This document shows positions 56,220-64,000 of a stretch of DNA of 64,000 nt, one piece after another. Every line of letters begins with the position of its first letter. Position 1 is the stretch's first letter. Source of the DNA: Streptomyces violaceorubidus (GTDB lineage Bacteria > Actinomycetota > Actinomycetes > Streptomycetales > Streptomycetaceae); NCBI RefSeq assembly GCF_000717995.1, contig NZ_JODM01000025.1:124001-188000 (forward strand). Reading direction: 5' to 3'. The notes beneath the pieces were generated by a model. The model saw nothing but the letters and a program-made list of their open reading frames with translations. It was not told the DNA's origin and did not search any database. The translations under genes were made by a program, and so were the position numbers.

Positions 56220-57248
56220 ATGCCGCCCAGCCTGCTGAGCCTTGAGGGAGCAACCGTCCGCTTCGGTGGGCGGCCCGTGCTCGACGACGTCGACCTCGGG
56301 ATCGCCGAGCACGAGGTGGTGTGCGTGCTCGGGCCCAGCGGCAGCGGCAAGTCGACGCTGCTGCGGGCGGTCGCCGGGCTCCAGCCGCTGGACGCCGGGC
56401 GGGTGAGGCTGGACGGGCGGGACCAGTCCGGGGTGCCCGCGCACAAGCGTGAGGTCGGGCTGATGTTCCAGGACCACCAGCTGTTCCCGCAACGGGACGT
56501 GGCCGGGAACATCGCCTTCGGGCCGCGGATGCGAGGGGCGTCCCGGGCCGAGCAGCGGGCCCGGGTGGGGGAGTTGCTGGAGCTGGTCGGGCTGCCGGAC
56601 GCCGCCAGCCGGTCCGTCGCCGCGCTCTCCGGCGGGGAGCAGCAGCGCGTGGCGCTGGCCCGGGCCCTCGCGCCCCGGCCCCGGCTGCTGATGCTGGACG
56701 AACCGCTGGGCCAGCTGGACCGCTCGCTGCGGGAGCGCCTCGTGGTCGAACTGCGGGAGCTGTTCGGCCGGTTGGGCACCACGGTGCTGGCCGTGACGCA
56801 CGACCAGGGTGAGGCGTTCGCGCTGGCCGACCGGGTCGTGGTGATGAGGGACGGGCGGATCGCCCAGTCGGGGACGCCGCTGGAGGTGTGGCAGCGGCCG
56901 GCGGACGCGTTCGTGGCCCGCTTCCTCGGCTTCGACAACGTCGCCGAGGCCTCCGTCGCCGGACAGGCCGCGGACACCCCCTGGGGCAAGGTGCCGGTCC
57001 CCGAGGACGCCCCGCAGGGCACGCGGACGGTGCTGGTGCGGCCGGCCGGGGTCCGCCTCGTCCCCGCCGACGAGGGCCTGCGCTGCACGGTCACCGCCCG
57101 CACCTTCCGCGGCACGCACGTCGCCGTGCACCTCCAGCCCGAGGACGCGCCCCGGCTGGAGGCGGCCTGCGCGCTGCGGGCCGCGCCGGAGGTCGGGCAC
57201 GCGGTCGGGGTGGAGTTCGACGCGGCCGAAATCGTCGTGCTCGACTGA
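56220..57248 (+). CDS. thiQ: thiamine ABC transporter ATP-binding protein
   Basis: The 342-residue ATPase has Walker A GPSGSGKSTLLRAVAG near residue 40, signature ALSGGEQQRVALARAL, Walker B LLMLDEPLGQLDRSL, and the H-loop VTHDQGEA. A C-terminal extension of about 110 residues, beyond the usual 230-residue ThiQ, resembles a regulatory TOBE-like domain. The gene closes the operon and is followed by a bidirectional hairpin. Confidence 0.93.
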   Translation: MPPSLLSLEGATVRFGGRPVLDDVDLGIAEHEVVCVLGPSGSGKSTLLRAVAGLQPLDAGRVRLDGRDQSGVPAHKREVGLMFQDHQLFPQRDVAGNIAFGPRMRGASRAEQRARVGELLELVGLPDAASRSVAALSGGEQQRVALARALAPRPRLLMLDEPLGQLDRSLRERLVVELRELFGRLGTTVLAVTHDQGEAFALADRVVVMRDGRIAQSGTPLEVWQRPADAFVARFLGFDNVAEASVAGQAADTPWGKVPVPEDAPQGTRTVLVRPAGVRLVPADEGLRCTVTARTFRGTHVAVHLQPEDAPRLEAACALRAAPEVGHAVGVEFDAAEIVVLD

Positions 57249-57347
57249 TCGTTCCGCGGCCGGCTGCCGCTGGACGCTCCGGGGCTCGAGGTGCTCGGCG
57301 ACCGGGAGTTGCTCGGGCTCCGGGTGGCCAAGGCGGCGTTCGGCTGA
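57249..57347 (+). pseudogene. possible coding remnant after thiQ
   Basis: Immediately after the thiQ TGA, and in the same frame, 32 codons with near-complete GC at third positions (SFRGRLPLDAPGLEVLGDRE and a further 12 residues) end in TGA. There is no start codon or ribosome binding site. It may be the degraded tail of a gene or chance. Confidence 0.35.
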
Positions 57348-57353
57348 CACGAC

Positions 57354-57384
57354 GGTGGCCCGCCCCGGACCGGGACGGGCCACC
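57354..57384. terminator. bidirectional terminator after thiQ
   Basis: GGTGGCCCG and CGGGCCACC form the base of a stem of about 13 bp with one mismatch between thiQ and the convergent LAETG gene. Confidence 0.85.
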
Positions 57385-57410
57385 GCGGTGAGCGCATGGG
57401 CGCGGAAGGA

Positions 57411-58109
57411 TCAGCTGTTGCTGTTCGCTCCGCGACGACGCAGGCCGAAGAAGACGGCGCCGCCACCGACGACGACCAGGGCCGCCGCGATACCGGCGAT
57501 CATGCCGGTGTTGGAGTTGGCGCCGGTCTCGGCGAGGTTGGAGTCACCGGCCGCCGGGGACGGGGCGTTGCCGTTCGGCACGGCCGCCAGAGGGGTGCTC
57601 TCCGACGGCGCGGGGGACGACGTGGACGGCTCGGGCGCCGGGGACTCCGTCTCGTCGGACGGGGTCGAGGAGCTCTCCGACGGGGTCGGGGACGGCGTGT
57701 CCTCGGTCTTGCAGGGCGTCGACGGGGTCGTGACGTCCGGCTTGATGAACTCGTCGACGTACCTGTCGGCCTTGACGTGGACGCGGTACTCCGTGTTCGG
57801 CTTCCAGTCCACGGCGAAGTCGACGGTGGTGCCCTCCTTGGAGCCCTTGACCGTCTCCTGGCCGACCTGCTCGCCGGTGCTCTTCAGGGTGACGGTGACG
57901 GTGGCCGGAACGCCGGCGGGGTCCACGTCGGTGACGGTGATGACACCGTTGTCGCCGTCGCACTTGGCTGTGGCGGAGAACTCGCCGATGTTGCAGGCGA
58001 GGGCGTTGCCCGAGGCGCTGAGCGCCAAGGCCGCGGAGGCGGCGACGACGCCGAGGGCGCGGACGCTACGGCGTGATGCCGTGCGGCTGAGTATGGACAG
58101 GACTGCCAC
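57411..58109 (-). CDS. sortase-anchored (LAETG) surface protein
   Basis: The 232-residue protein has a signal peptide ([20 protein letters not shown]), an extracellular domain of about 100 residues with two Cys, and a Ser/Pro/Thr/Glu stalk (about 135-180). A C-terminal cell-wall sorting signal follows: LAETG, hydrophobic [20 protein letters not shown] and RRRG. LAXTG is the motif of class E sortases, used in Streptomyces for chaplins and other surface proteins. GTG start with AAAGGA. A strong promoter lies upstream. Confidence 0.9.
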   Translation of the reverse strand: MAVLSILSRTASRRSVRALGVVAASAALALSASGNALACNIGEFSATAKCDGDNGVITVTDVDPAGVPATVTVTLKSTGEQVGQETVKGSKEGTTVDFAVDWKPNTEYRVHVKADRYVDEFIKPDVTTPSTPCKTEDTPSPTPSESSSTPSDETESPAPEPSTSSPAPSESTPLAAVPNGNAPSPAAGDSNLAETGANSNTGMIAGIAAALVVVGGGAVFFGLRRRGANSNS

Positions 58110-58199
58110 GTTGGTCCTTTACGGGAGCGCGGATGCGGGGGGTGGTGAGGGTGCCGACGCTCGATGACGAGGCATCAGCACACTCATGAGCCTCACTGG

Positions 58200-58227
58200 T
58201 CTATAAGCGAGACGTAAGAAGTGTCAA
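58200..58227 (-). promoter_or_regulatory. candidate promoter of the LAETG gene
   Basis: On the minus strand a perfect TTGACA (58227-58222) is followed after 16 nt by TATAGA (58205-58200), about 90 nt before the start. The match to the principal sigma consensus is strong. Confidence 0.75.
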
Positions 58228-58265
58228 CGCATATGCCTGCCACGGGCGTTGACTTTGCCGTCTTA

Positions 58266-59438
58266 TTAACCACCCAGACGTTTCAGCGCGTCGGGAGCCT
58301 CGTCGATTCGGTCAACCAGGGCGATTCGGGACTCCATCGGCCGCCCCTTCGCGAGCGACTGGAGCAGCGGCCACGCCGGCAGCGTCCGGGTCCAGTGCTC
58401 CCGGTCCACGAGCACCATCGGCGTGGGCTCGCCGCGCGACTCGTAGTAGTTCGGCGTCGCGTTGTCGAAGATCTCCTGCAGGGTGCCGGCCGAGCCCGGC
58501 AGGAACACCACACCCGCGGTGGAGCGGGCCAGCAGACCGTCCTCGCGGGTGGCGTTGGCGAAGTACTTGGCGATGTGCGCGGCGAAGGCGTTGGGCGGCT
58601 CGTGGCCGTAGAACCAGGTCGGGATGCCGATCGAGGCGCCGCCGCCGGGCCAGCGCCCACGCACCTCGAACGCGGACCGGGCCCAGTCGGCGATCGACCG
58701 GGTGAAGGAGGGAACCTTGGCGAGCAGCATCAGGGCCTCGTCCAGCATCCCGTCGCGGAACGGGGCCGCGTACGCGCCGAGGTTCGCCGCCTCCATCGCG
58801 CCCGGGCCGCCGCCCGTGGCCACCGTGAGACCGGCGCGGGCCAGCTCACGGCCCAGGCGCCCGGCGCCCGCGTACTCCTCGGTGCCGCGGGCCATGGCGT
58901 GGCCGCCCATGACGCCCACCACCCGCAGGCCCGTAACGAGTTCGTCCAGCGCGTCCGAGACGGCGTCGTCGTGGACGGCGCGCAACATGGAGGCGAAGAC
59001 GTCCCCGTCGGCCCTGGTCTGCTGGAACCAGTCGTAGGCCAGGGCGTCCGGTGTCGTCTCGTAGCCCTCGTCGAGGCGGGCGTACAACTCGTCGGGGGAG
59101 TAGAGCCGCCCCCGGTAGGGGTCGAAGGGCAGGCCCGGTATGGGCGGGAAGACCAGGGCGCCGGTGGCACGCACCCCGGCGGCGGCACGGGGCTCCATCG
59201 GGCAGCCGAGGAAGACGGCGCCCGTGGCGTCGGCGGCGAGCAGGGCGTCCGTACGGCCCGTCAGATCGACCGCCTGGACGCGGTGGTGGGCGAGGCCGCC
59301 GGGCGCCGAGACGACCCGGTCGAACTCGGCGAGGTTCTCGATCTCCCGGTCGTGGGAGGCGTGGTGGGACTGGAACTGTGACAGTGACGGTGACCCGTGC
59401 GGTGACCGGGCCGGGCGCTGGGCGGGTGTCTGATCCAC
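58266..59438 (-). CDS. LOG-family (TIGR00730-type) Rossmann protein
   Basis: This 390-residue protein contains the LOG (lysine-decarboxylase-like) signatures: ATGGGPGAMEAANLGAYAAP and the phosphate-binding PGSAGTLQEIFD in place of PGGxGTxxE. LOG proteins release cytokinin-like nucleobases or hydrolyse nucleotides; this longer form has an extra N-terminal domain of about 150 residues whose role I cannot state. The GTG start is 26 nt after the VOC gene, so they are probably cotranscribed. Confidence 0.82.
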   Translation of the reverse strand: MDQTPAQRPARSPHGSPSLSQFQSHHASHDREIENLAEFDRVVSAPGGLAHHRVQAVDLTGRTDALLAADATGAVFLGCPMEPRAAAGVRATGALVFPPIPGLPFDPYRGRLYSPDELYARLDEGYETTPDALAYDWFQQTRADGDVFASMLRAVHDDAVSDALDELVTGLRVVGVMGGHAMARGTEEYAGAGRLGRELARAGLTVATGGGPGAMEAANLGAYAAPFRDGMLDEALMLLAKVPSFTRSIADWARSAFEVRGRWPGGGASIGIPTWFYGHEPPNAFAAHIAKYFANATREDGLLARSTAGVVFLPGSAGTLQEIFDNATPNYYESRGEPTPMVLVDREHWTRTLPAWPLLQSLAKGRPMESRIALVDRIDEAPDALKRLGG

Positions 59439-59463
59439 CCGCCCATGCTAGGCACGCGCCCGA

Positions 59464-59871
59464 TCAGCCCTGGACCGCCGCCGGGTCCATCCACACGACC
59501 TCGAAGGTGTGGCCGTCGACGTCGTCGAAGGCCCGGCCGTACATGAAGCCGTGGTCCTGGGTCTCGCCGGAGACCGAGCCGCCGGCCGCGACCGCCTTCT
59601 CCACCAACTCGTCGACCTTCTCGCGGCTCTCGGCGCTCAGCGCGATCAGCACCTCGCTGGACTTCGTCGAGTCCACGATCTCCTTCTTGGTGAACTCGCG
59701 GTACTTCTGCGGCGTGTGCACCATCACGACGATGGTGCCGCTCAGCGGGATCGAGGCGGTGCTGTCGTCGCTGAACTGGGCGTTGATCTCGTACCCGAGC
59801 CCGGTGAAGAACTTCTTCGAGGCGTCGAGGTCGTTGGTGGCCAGGTTCACGAAGATCATCTGCTGGTACAT
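59464..59871 (-). CDS. VOC (glyoxalase-like) protein
   Basis: The 135-residue protein has the vicinal-oxygen-chelate pattern: FVNLATNDLDASKKFFTGLG, and the C-terminal DVDGHTFEVVWMDP. This belongs to the PhnB/glyoxalase-like subgroup with unassigned substrate. GAGAGG precedes the ATG. It lies upstream of the LOG gene on the same strand. Confidence 0.9.
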   Translation of the reverse strand: MYQQMIFVNLATNDLDASKKFFTGLGYEINAQFSDDSTASIPLSGTIVVMVHTPQKYREFTKKEIVDSTKSSEVLIALSAESREKVDELVEKAVAAGGSVSGETQDHGFMYGRAFDDVDGHTFEVVWMDPAAVQG

Positions 59872-60016
59872 GGGGGCCTCTCCCGTGGATGTGCGCTGTA
59901 GCGGTGCGGTTCGTACGGCGTGCCGTTCGTACGGCGTGCCGTTCGAAGAGGTAGACGGGAGACGGCACCGGAACTCATCGCAGGTGCGCGGACTTTCTCG
60001 AAAATTCTTTTGCCGG

Positions 60017-61411
60017 TCAGTGGTCCAGCGGCAGCGCGGCCAGCACCGCGACGATCAGGACCAGCGGACCGAAGACGGCGAGCAGGGCGGCGGCCCGTAC
60101 GCCGGCGGCGGCACGCAGGGTCGAGGGGGGCGCGCCGAGCCGCAGCAGGGCCTCGGTGGTGTCGGCACGGGCGTGCCTGGCCTCGACCGCGGCGGTGAGC
60201 AGGGTGGCCACCGTGCAGCCGGCCACGAGGAGGGCGCCCAGGGCGCTGAGCGGGCCGAAGGCGGGTCCGTCCCCGTCGTACACGGTCGTGGTCACGTAGG
60301 CCGCGGCGGCGACGGCGGCCACGACGCCGAGCGGGCGGCCGACGCGCTGCGACTCCTCCATGAGGACACGGCCGGCCAGGAGACGCAGGGCACCGGGCCG
60401 GGCGGCCTGGAGCAGGCGGCCGCACAGGTGCGTGAGGCCCGGCCCGGCCAGCGCGAGGCCCAGGGCGGTGAGGGCCCAGCCGATCAGCACGCCGGCGGAG
60501 GGAGCGGTGCCGGGGGCGGGCGCGCCGGCCGCGTTGCCGGTGTAGGTCTCGACGGTGAGGCCCGCGGTGAGGACGGCGATGCCCCAGGGGAGGGCGGTGG
60601 TGTTCTGGGGGCGGGGCGTCGACTCGGTCGCAGTGTCGGGGTCGGCCTCCGGCGCGTGCGGGGCGGCGTCCGACGGGCTCGGGGTCGAGGTCTGGAGGTC
60701 GCTCACCCGCGTTTGCAGGGTGCCGACAGCGGTGTGACCGTCCGCAGGGGCGGCGGCACGACCGTCCGCGGGGACGGTTGCGGCGGCGGTGCGGGCGCCG
60801 AAGCGGCCGTAGGCGCCGAAGGTCTCGCGGGCCTTGCCCCAGCCGTACGCGCCGAAGCGGCCGTAACCGCGGGGTGCGGCGGCAGCGGCGGGCCGGGGGT
60901 CGCGGGGCCGCAGCGTGTGGGCCACCGCGGCCGAGGCGAAGGCCGGGACGAGGACCAGCAGGGTCAGCACGGCCGGCACCGGGAGGGACTGGCCGACGGC
61001 CAGGGCGTCGGCCGCCACGCGGCCCGAGGGCCGGCCCCCGGTCAGGTCACCGCGCAGGTGCAGGAAGACGAGCAGGGCCGCCACCGAACCCAGCGAGGCG
61101 GACAGGGCCGTGGTCGTCGCCGATACGGCCATCAGCCGGCCCGGCCCCAGACCGATCGCCGACAGTCCCGAGCGCGGCCGGGTCCCGGGATCGGTGCGGG
61201 CCACGGCGACCGCGAGGTACACCGCGGCGGCCAGCGGGGCCGCGCACCAGGCCAGGCGGAGGGCGGAGGCGCCGGGTGCGTCGGGGTGGCTCAGGGCGTG
61301 GCCGAGGGCGCACAGCAGCAGGAAGCCCGTGCCCGCCGAGGCCACCGCGACCAGCAGGCGGCGCAGGTGGACGGCGAGGTGGGCGGTGCGGGTCAGGCGG
61401 AGAGCGAGCAC
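60017..61411 (-). CDS. ABC transporter permease (FtsX-like), with repeat-rich insert
   Basis: The 464-residue protein has about eight membrane segments in two blocks, with a cytoplasmic or extracytoplasmic insert between. The second block (ATLLTAAVEARHARADTTEA to LLRLGAPPSTLRAAAGVRAA) matches FtsX/MacB-type permeases. The insert has Gly/Tyr/Phe repeats (YGRFGAYGWGKARETFGAYG) encoded by an exact 17-bp direct repeat. GTG 61411 overlaps the ATPase gene by 19 nt, as expected for a subunit pair. Confidence 0.78.
   Translation of the reverse strand: MLALRLTRTAHLAVHLRRLLVAVASAGTGFLLLCALGHALSHPDAPGASALRLAWCAAPLAAAVYLAVAVARTDPGTRPRSGLSAIGLGPGRLMAVSATTTALSASLGSVAALLVFLHLRGDLTGGRPSGRVAADALAVGQSLPVPAVLTLLVLVPAFASAAVAHTLRPRDPRPAAAAAPRGYGRFGAYGWGKARETFGAYGRFGARTAAATVPADGRAAAPADGHTAVGTLQTRVSDLQTSTPSPSDAAPHAPEADPDTATESTPRPQNTTALPWGIAVLTAGLTVETYTGNAAGAPAPGTAPSAGVLIGWALTALGLALAGPGLTHLCGRLLQAARPGALRLLAGRVLMEESQRVGRPLGVVAAVAAAAYVTTTVYDGDGPAFGPLSALGALLVAGCTVATLLTAAVEARHARADTTEALLRLGAPPSTLRAAAGVRAAALLAVFGPLVLIVAVLAALPLDH
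60795..60865. repeat. 17-bp direct repeat inside the permease gene
   Basis: The 17-mer beginning GCGCCGAAGCGGCCG occurs at 60795-60811 and 60849-60865, with a degenerate copy between. Confidence 0.8.
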
Positions 61412-62169
61412 GCCGCCCGGCCTTCCGTTCCGGGAGTCCCGGCGGCGCCCGTGGCCACCGCGGTCTCGGCGAGCGGCGGCAGGTGCACGGTCCGCACCCG
61501 CCGTCCGTCGAGGAGCGCCACCGCGCGGTCCGCCAGGGCGGCGGTCTGCGCGTCGTGCGTGGCGAGCAGGACGGTGATGCCGTGCGAGCGGGCCGCCGTG
61601 GTGAGCGTGCGCAGGACATGGGAGCGGTCGGCGCGGTGCAGGGGGGCCGTCGGCTCGTCGGCGAAGAGGACCGCGGGGGCGACGGCGAGGGCGCGGGCGA
61701 TGCAGACGCGCTGCCGCTCGGCCTGCCGCAGTTCGTGGGGGCGCCGGCGCGCCTTGTCGCCGACGTCGAGGCGGTCCAGCCACTCCAGGGCGGCGGTCTT
61801 GGCCCGGCGCCGGCCGGTGCCGCGCAGCATGAGGGGGAGCGCGGCGTTCTCCCAGGCGTTCAGCTCGGGGACGAGCGCCGGGGCGGGGTCGATCCAGCCG
61901 AAGCGGTCGCGGCGCAGCCGCTCGCGGCTGAGCGGACCCATGGTGTGCACCGGCACGCTGTTGAACCACACCTCGCCGTCCTGCGGCTTGACCAGTCCGG
62001 ACAGGCACCGCAGCAGCGTGGTCTTGCCGCTGCCGCGCGGGCCGCTCACGGCGAGGATCTCGCCCTCGCGCACGCCGAGCGACACGCCTTGCAGCGCGGG
62101 GGAGCCGTCGTGGTGCTGGAAGTGCAGGGCACGGGCCCAGAGCACGTCGTTGTCCGGCGGGGCCTCCAT
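61393..62169 (-). CDS. ABC transporter ATP-binding protein with degenerate signature
   Basis: The 258-residue ATPase has Walker A GPRGSGKTTLLRCLSG and Walker B VLFADEPTAPLHR followed by the H-loop ATHDAQTA. The signature LSGGQ is replaced by ELRQAERQR, and the Walker B D-loop lacks the usual GALD. It resembles LolD/MacB-type ATPases and overlaps its FtsX-like permease. ATG 62169 has a GAGGTG site. Reduced or altered ATPase cycling is possible. The cargo is unknown. Confidence 0.82.
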   Translation of the reverse strand: MEAPPDNDVLWARALHFQHHDGSPALQGVSLGVREGEILAVSGPRGSGKTTLLRCLSGLVKPQDGEVWFNSVPVHTMGPLSRERLRRDRFGWIDPAPALVPELNAWENAALPLMLRGTGRRRAKTAALEWLDRLDVGDKARRRPHELRQAERQRVCIARALAVAPAVLFADEPTAPLHRADRSHVLRTLTTAARSHGITVLLATHDAQTAALADRAVALLDGRRVRTVHLPPLAETAVATGAAGTPGTEGRAACSLSA

Positions 62170-62293
62170 GGGCGTACACCTCGGTTCTGATCCGTATTTC
62201 CCCGGTCCTGCCCCCCTTCCGGGGGAACGAAGACGGGGCCGATCGGTCACTGGGCACGCTAAGCAGTCCCCGCGCGGAGGCCGGACAGCACGA

Positions 62294-62338
62294 GGCCCCG
62301 GGCCGCCGTGTCTCACTCGAACGGGCGGCGCCGGGGCC
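62294..62338 (-). terminator. terminator after the aminotransferase
   Basis: GGCCCCGG pairs with CCGGGGCC, and a second inner stem extends it to about 14 bp. It lies just downstream of the aminotransferase on the minus strand. Confidence 0.7.
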
Positions 62339-62373
62339 GGTGATGATCTTCCCAAAGGATGATCAGAAGGTGA

Positions 62374-63747
62374 TCAGAGCTTCGTCCACGCCTCCGTCAG
62401 CGTGGCGCGCAGGATCTGCTCGATCTCGTCGAAGGTCTCCTGGTCGGAGATCAGCGGCGGGGCGAGCTGGATGACCGGGTCGCCGCGGTCGTCGGCACGG
62501 CAGTACAGGCCGTTCTCGAAGAGCTTCTTGGAGAGGAAGCCGTACAGGACGCGCTCGGTCTCCTCGTCGTTGAAGGACTCCTTGGTGGCCTTGTCCTTGA
62601 CCAGCTCGATGCCGTAGAAGAAGCCGTTGCCGCGGACGTCGCCGACGATCGGCAGGTCGTGCAGCTTCTCCAGGGTGGCGCGGAAGGCGCCCTCGTTGTC
62701 GAGCACGTGCTGGTTGAGGCCCTCGCGCTCGAACAGGTCGAGGTTGGCGAGGCCGACCGCGGCGGAGACCGGGTGGCCGCCGAAGGTGTAGCCGTGCAGG
62801 AAGGTGTTGTCGCCCTTGTAGAACGGCTCGGCCAGGCGGTCGGAGACGATGCAGGCGCCGATCGGGGAGTAGCCCGAGGTCATGCCCTTCGCGCAGGTGA
62901 TCATGTCCGGGACGTAGCCGAACTTGTCGCAGGCGAAGGTCGTGCCCAGGCGGCCGAAGGCGCAGATGACCTCGTCCGAGACGAGCAGTACGTCGTACTG
63001 GTCGCAGATCTCGCGGACCCGCTGGAAGTAGCCGGGCGGGGGCGGGAAGCAGCCGCCGGCGTTCTGCACGGGCTCCAGGAAGACCGCCGCGACCGTGTCC
63101 GGGCCCTCGAAGAGGATCTGCTGCTCGATCTGGTCGGCGGCCCAGCGGCCGAAGGCCTCGGGGTCGTCGCCGAAGAGCGGGGCGCGGTAGATGTTGGTGT
63201 TCGGCACCTTGTGCGCGCCCGGAACGAGCGGCTCGAAGGGGGCCTTCAGCGCGGGCAGGCCCGTGATGGACAGGGCGCCCTGCGGGGTGCCGTGGTAGGC
63301 CACCGCGCGGGAGATCACCTTGTACTTGGTGGGCTTGCCGGTCAGCTTGAAGTACTGCTTGGCGAGCTTCCAGGCGGTCTCGACCGCCTCGCCGCCGCCG
63401 GTGGTGAAGAAGACCTTGTTGAGGTCGCCGGGGGCCTCGTTCGCCAGGCGCTCGGCCAGCTCGACGGCCTTGGGGTGGGCGTAGGACCACACCGGGAAGA
63501 AGGCGAGCTCCTGCGCCTGCTTCGCGGCGGCCTCGGCCAGCTCCGTGCGGCCGTGTCCGGCCTGGACCACGAACAGACCGGCGAGGCCGTCGAGGTAGCG
63601 CTTGCCCTTGTCGTCGAAGATGTGGGTGCCCTCACCGCGGACGATGGTGGGGACGGGGGCGTTCTCGTACGACGACATGCGGGTGAAGTGCATCCACAGG
63701 TGGTCGTACGCGGCCTTGCTGAGGTCCTTGGGGCTGTCGGTGCTCAC
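62374..63747 (-). CDS. class III PLP aminotransferase (omega-amino acid type)
   Basis: The 457-residue enzyme has class III features: VYHG-like VAYHGTPQGALSITG, acidic VFLEPVQNAGG, DEVICAFGRLG, and the PLP lysine in ITCAKGMTSGYSPIGA. It is most like aminotransferases that use diamines, omega-amino acids or beta-alanine with pyruvate. In S. coelicolor the gene at this position, as I recall, is implicated in putrescine/polyamine use; this is not shown by the sequence alone. The start may be GTG 63747, two bases after the Lrp stop, or GTG 63765, which overlaps the regulator. The adjacent Lrp-type gene probably controls it. Confidence 0.85.
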   Translation of the reverse strand: MSTDSPKDLSKAAYDHLWMHFTRMSSYENAPVPTIVRGEGTHIFDDKGKRYLDGLAGLFVVQAGHGRTELAEAAAKQAQELAFFPVWSYAHPKAVELAERLANEAPGDLNKVFFTTGGGEAVETAWKLAKQYFKLTGKPTKYKVISRAVAYHGTPQGALSITGLPALKAPFEPLVPGAHKVPNTNIYRAPLFGDDPEAFGRWAADQIEQQILFEGPDTVAAVFLEPVQNAGGCFPPPPGYFQRVREICDQYDVLLVSDEVICAFGRLGTTFACDKFGYVPDMITCAKGMTSGYSPIGACIVSDRLAEPFYKGDNTFLHGYTFGGHPVSAAVGLANLDLFEREGLNQHVLDNEGAFRATLEKLHDLPIVGDVRGNGFFYGIELVKDKATKESFNDEETERVLYGFLSKKLFENGLYCRADDRGDPVIQLAPPLISDQETFDEIEQILRATLTEAWTKL

Positions 63748-63749
63748 GA

Positions 63750-64000
63750 TTATCGGGTTCCCCACATATAGGTCTGCTTCTTGAGCTTGAGGTAGACGAA
63801 GCTCTCGGTGGAGCGCACGCCGGGCACCGCCCGGATGCGTCGGTTGATGACCTCGAGGAGATGGTCGTCGTCCTCGCAGACGACCTCCACCATCAGGTCG
63901 AAGGAGCCCGCGGTCATCACCACGTACTCGCACTCGGACATGGCCGACAGCGCCTCGGCCACCGACTCCACGTCGCCCTCGACGTTGACACCGACCATCG
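63750..64000 (-). CDS. Lrp/AsnC-family regulator, C-terminal part (start outside window)
   Basis: This is the C-terminal ligand-binding (RAM) domain of an Lrp/AsnC regulator. It contains CEYVVMTAGSFDLMVEVVCE, EVINRRIRAVPGVRSTESFV and the end YLKLKKQTYMWGTR. The DNA-binding domain lies beyond the right edge. It is upstream of and adjacent to the aminotransferase on the same strand, an arrangement typical of local amino-acid or polyamine control. Confidence 0.88.
   Translation of the reverse strand, partial: MVGVNVEGDVESVAEALSAMSECEYVVMTAGSFDLMVEVVCEDDDHLLEVINRRIRAVPGVRSTESFVYLKLKKQTYMWGTR

Noticed and set aside
59051..62362. 1103-codon plus-strand frame
   Set aside because: It lies antisense to the LOG, VOC and ABC transporter genes, which have clear family motifs; its own translation is low-complexity.

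Overview
This 64 kb window is chromosomal DNA from a Streptomyces-type actinomycete. The evidence is the very high G+C at third codon positions, frequent GTG starts, many 1-4 nt start/stop overlaps, and actinomycete-specific genes (whiG, nsdA, four tandem type I signal peptidases, a LAXTG surface protein, a 57-aa L32). From memory, gene order follows the conserved core of the S. coelicolor chromosome around SCO5565-SCO5656. I see no insertion sequence, phage, CRISPR array, rRNA or tRNA.

Layout. (1) 1-8.3 kb: the tail of a DAK2/FakA-like gene, then recG, rsmD, coaD, a DivIVA-like coiled-coil gene, a YceD-like gene, rpmF, rnc and mutM. (2) 8.3-20.6 kb: an HxlR regulator, a CAP-domain membrane protein, acylphosphatase, a small coiled-coil protein, smc, a glcP-like glucose permease, an NCS1 permease, ftsY and a prim-pol-like protein. 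(3) 21-27 kb: nsdA, then the nitrogen operon amtB-glnK-glnD behind a candidate GlnR box. (4) 27-31 kb: ffh, a broken ftsH and a lipoprotein. (5) 31-44.5 kb: a methyltransferase, a SprT-like protein, rpsP-khpA-rimM-trmD, rplS, four signal peptidases, a Nudix gene, a DUF2469 gene, a yraN-like gene, comM and dprA. (6) 44.8-53.2 kb: whiG, a TetR regulator, an M23-like exported protein, rpsB-tsf-pyrH-frr-cdsA and rlmN. (7) 53.3-57.3 kb: a TPP riboswitch and a thiamine ABC transporter. (8) 57.4-64 kb, all minus strand: a LAETG-anchored protein, a VOC/LOG gene pair, an unusual ABC transporter pair, a class III aminotransferase and a partial Lrp/AsnC regulator.

How the genes fit together. Most of the window is housekeeping: translation and ribosome biogenesis, protein targeting and maturation (Ffh and FtsY deliver preproteins; SipW-Z cleave them), chromosome organisation (SMC), and DNA uptake or repair (RecG, MutM, ComM, DprA). 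Development-linked regulators (RNase III, NsdA, WhiG) sit inside this core. Nitrogen sensing (AmtB-GlnK-GlnD) and thiamine uptake carry visible regulatory DNA.

The points most worth a second look are: an ftsH-like gene that has lost most of its protease domain and its reading frame; a second signal peptidase gene whose stop appears displaced by one base, so the frame runs 370 nt into the next gene; a TPP aptamer followed by a hairpin that buries the thiB ribosome binding site; a 145-residue repetitive extension on DprA; an ABC ATPase without a normal signature motif; and several strong unassigned inverted or tandem repeats. I did not find a clearly new defence or biosynthetic system here.
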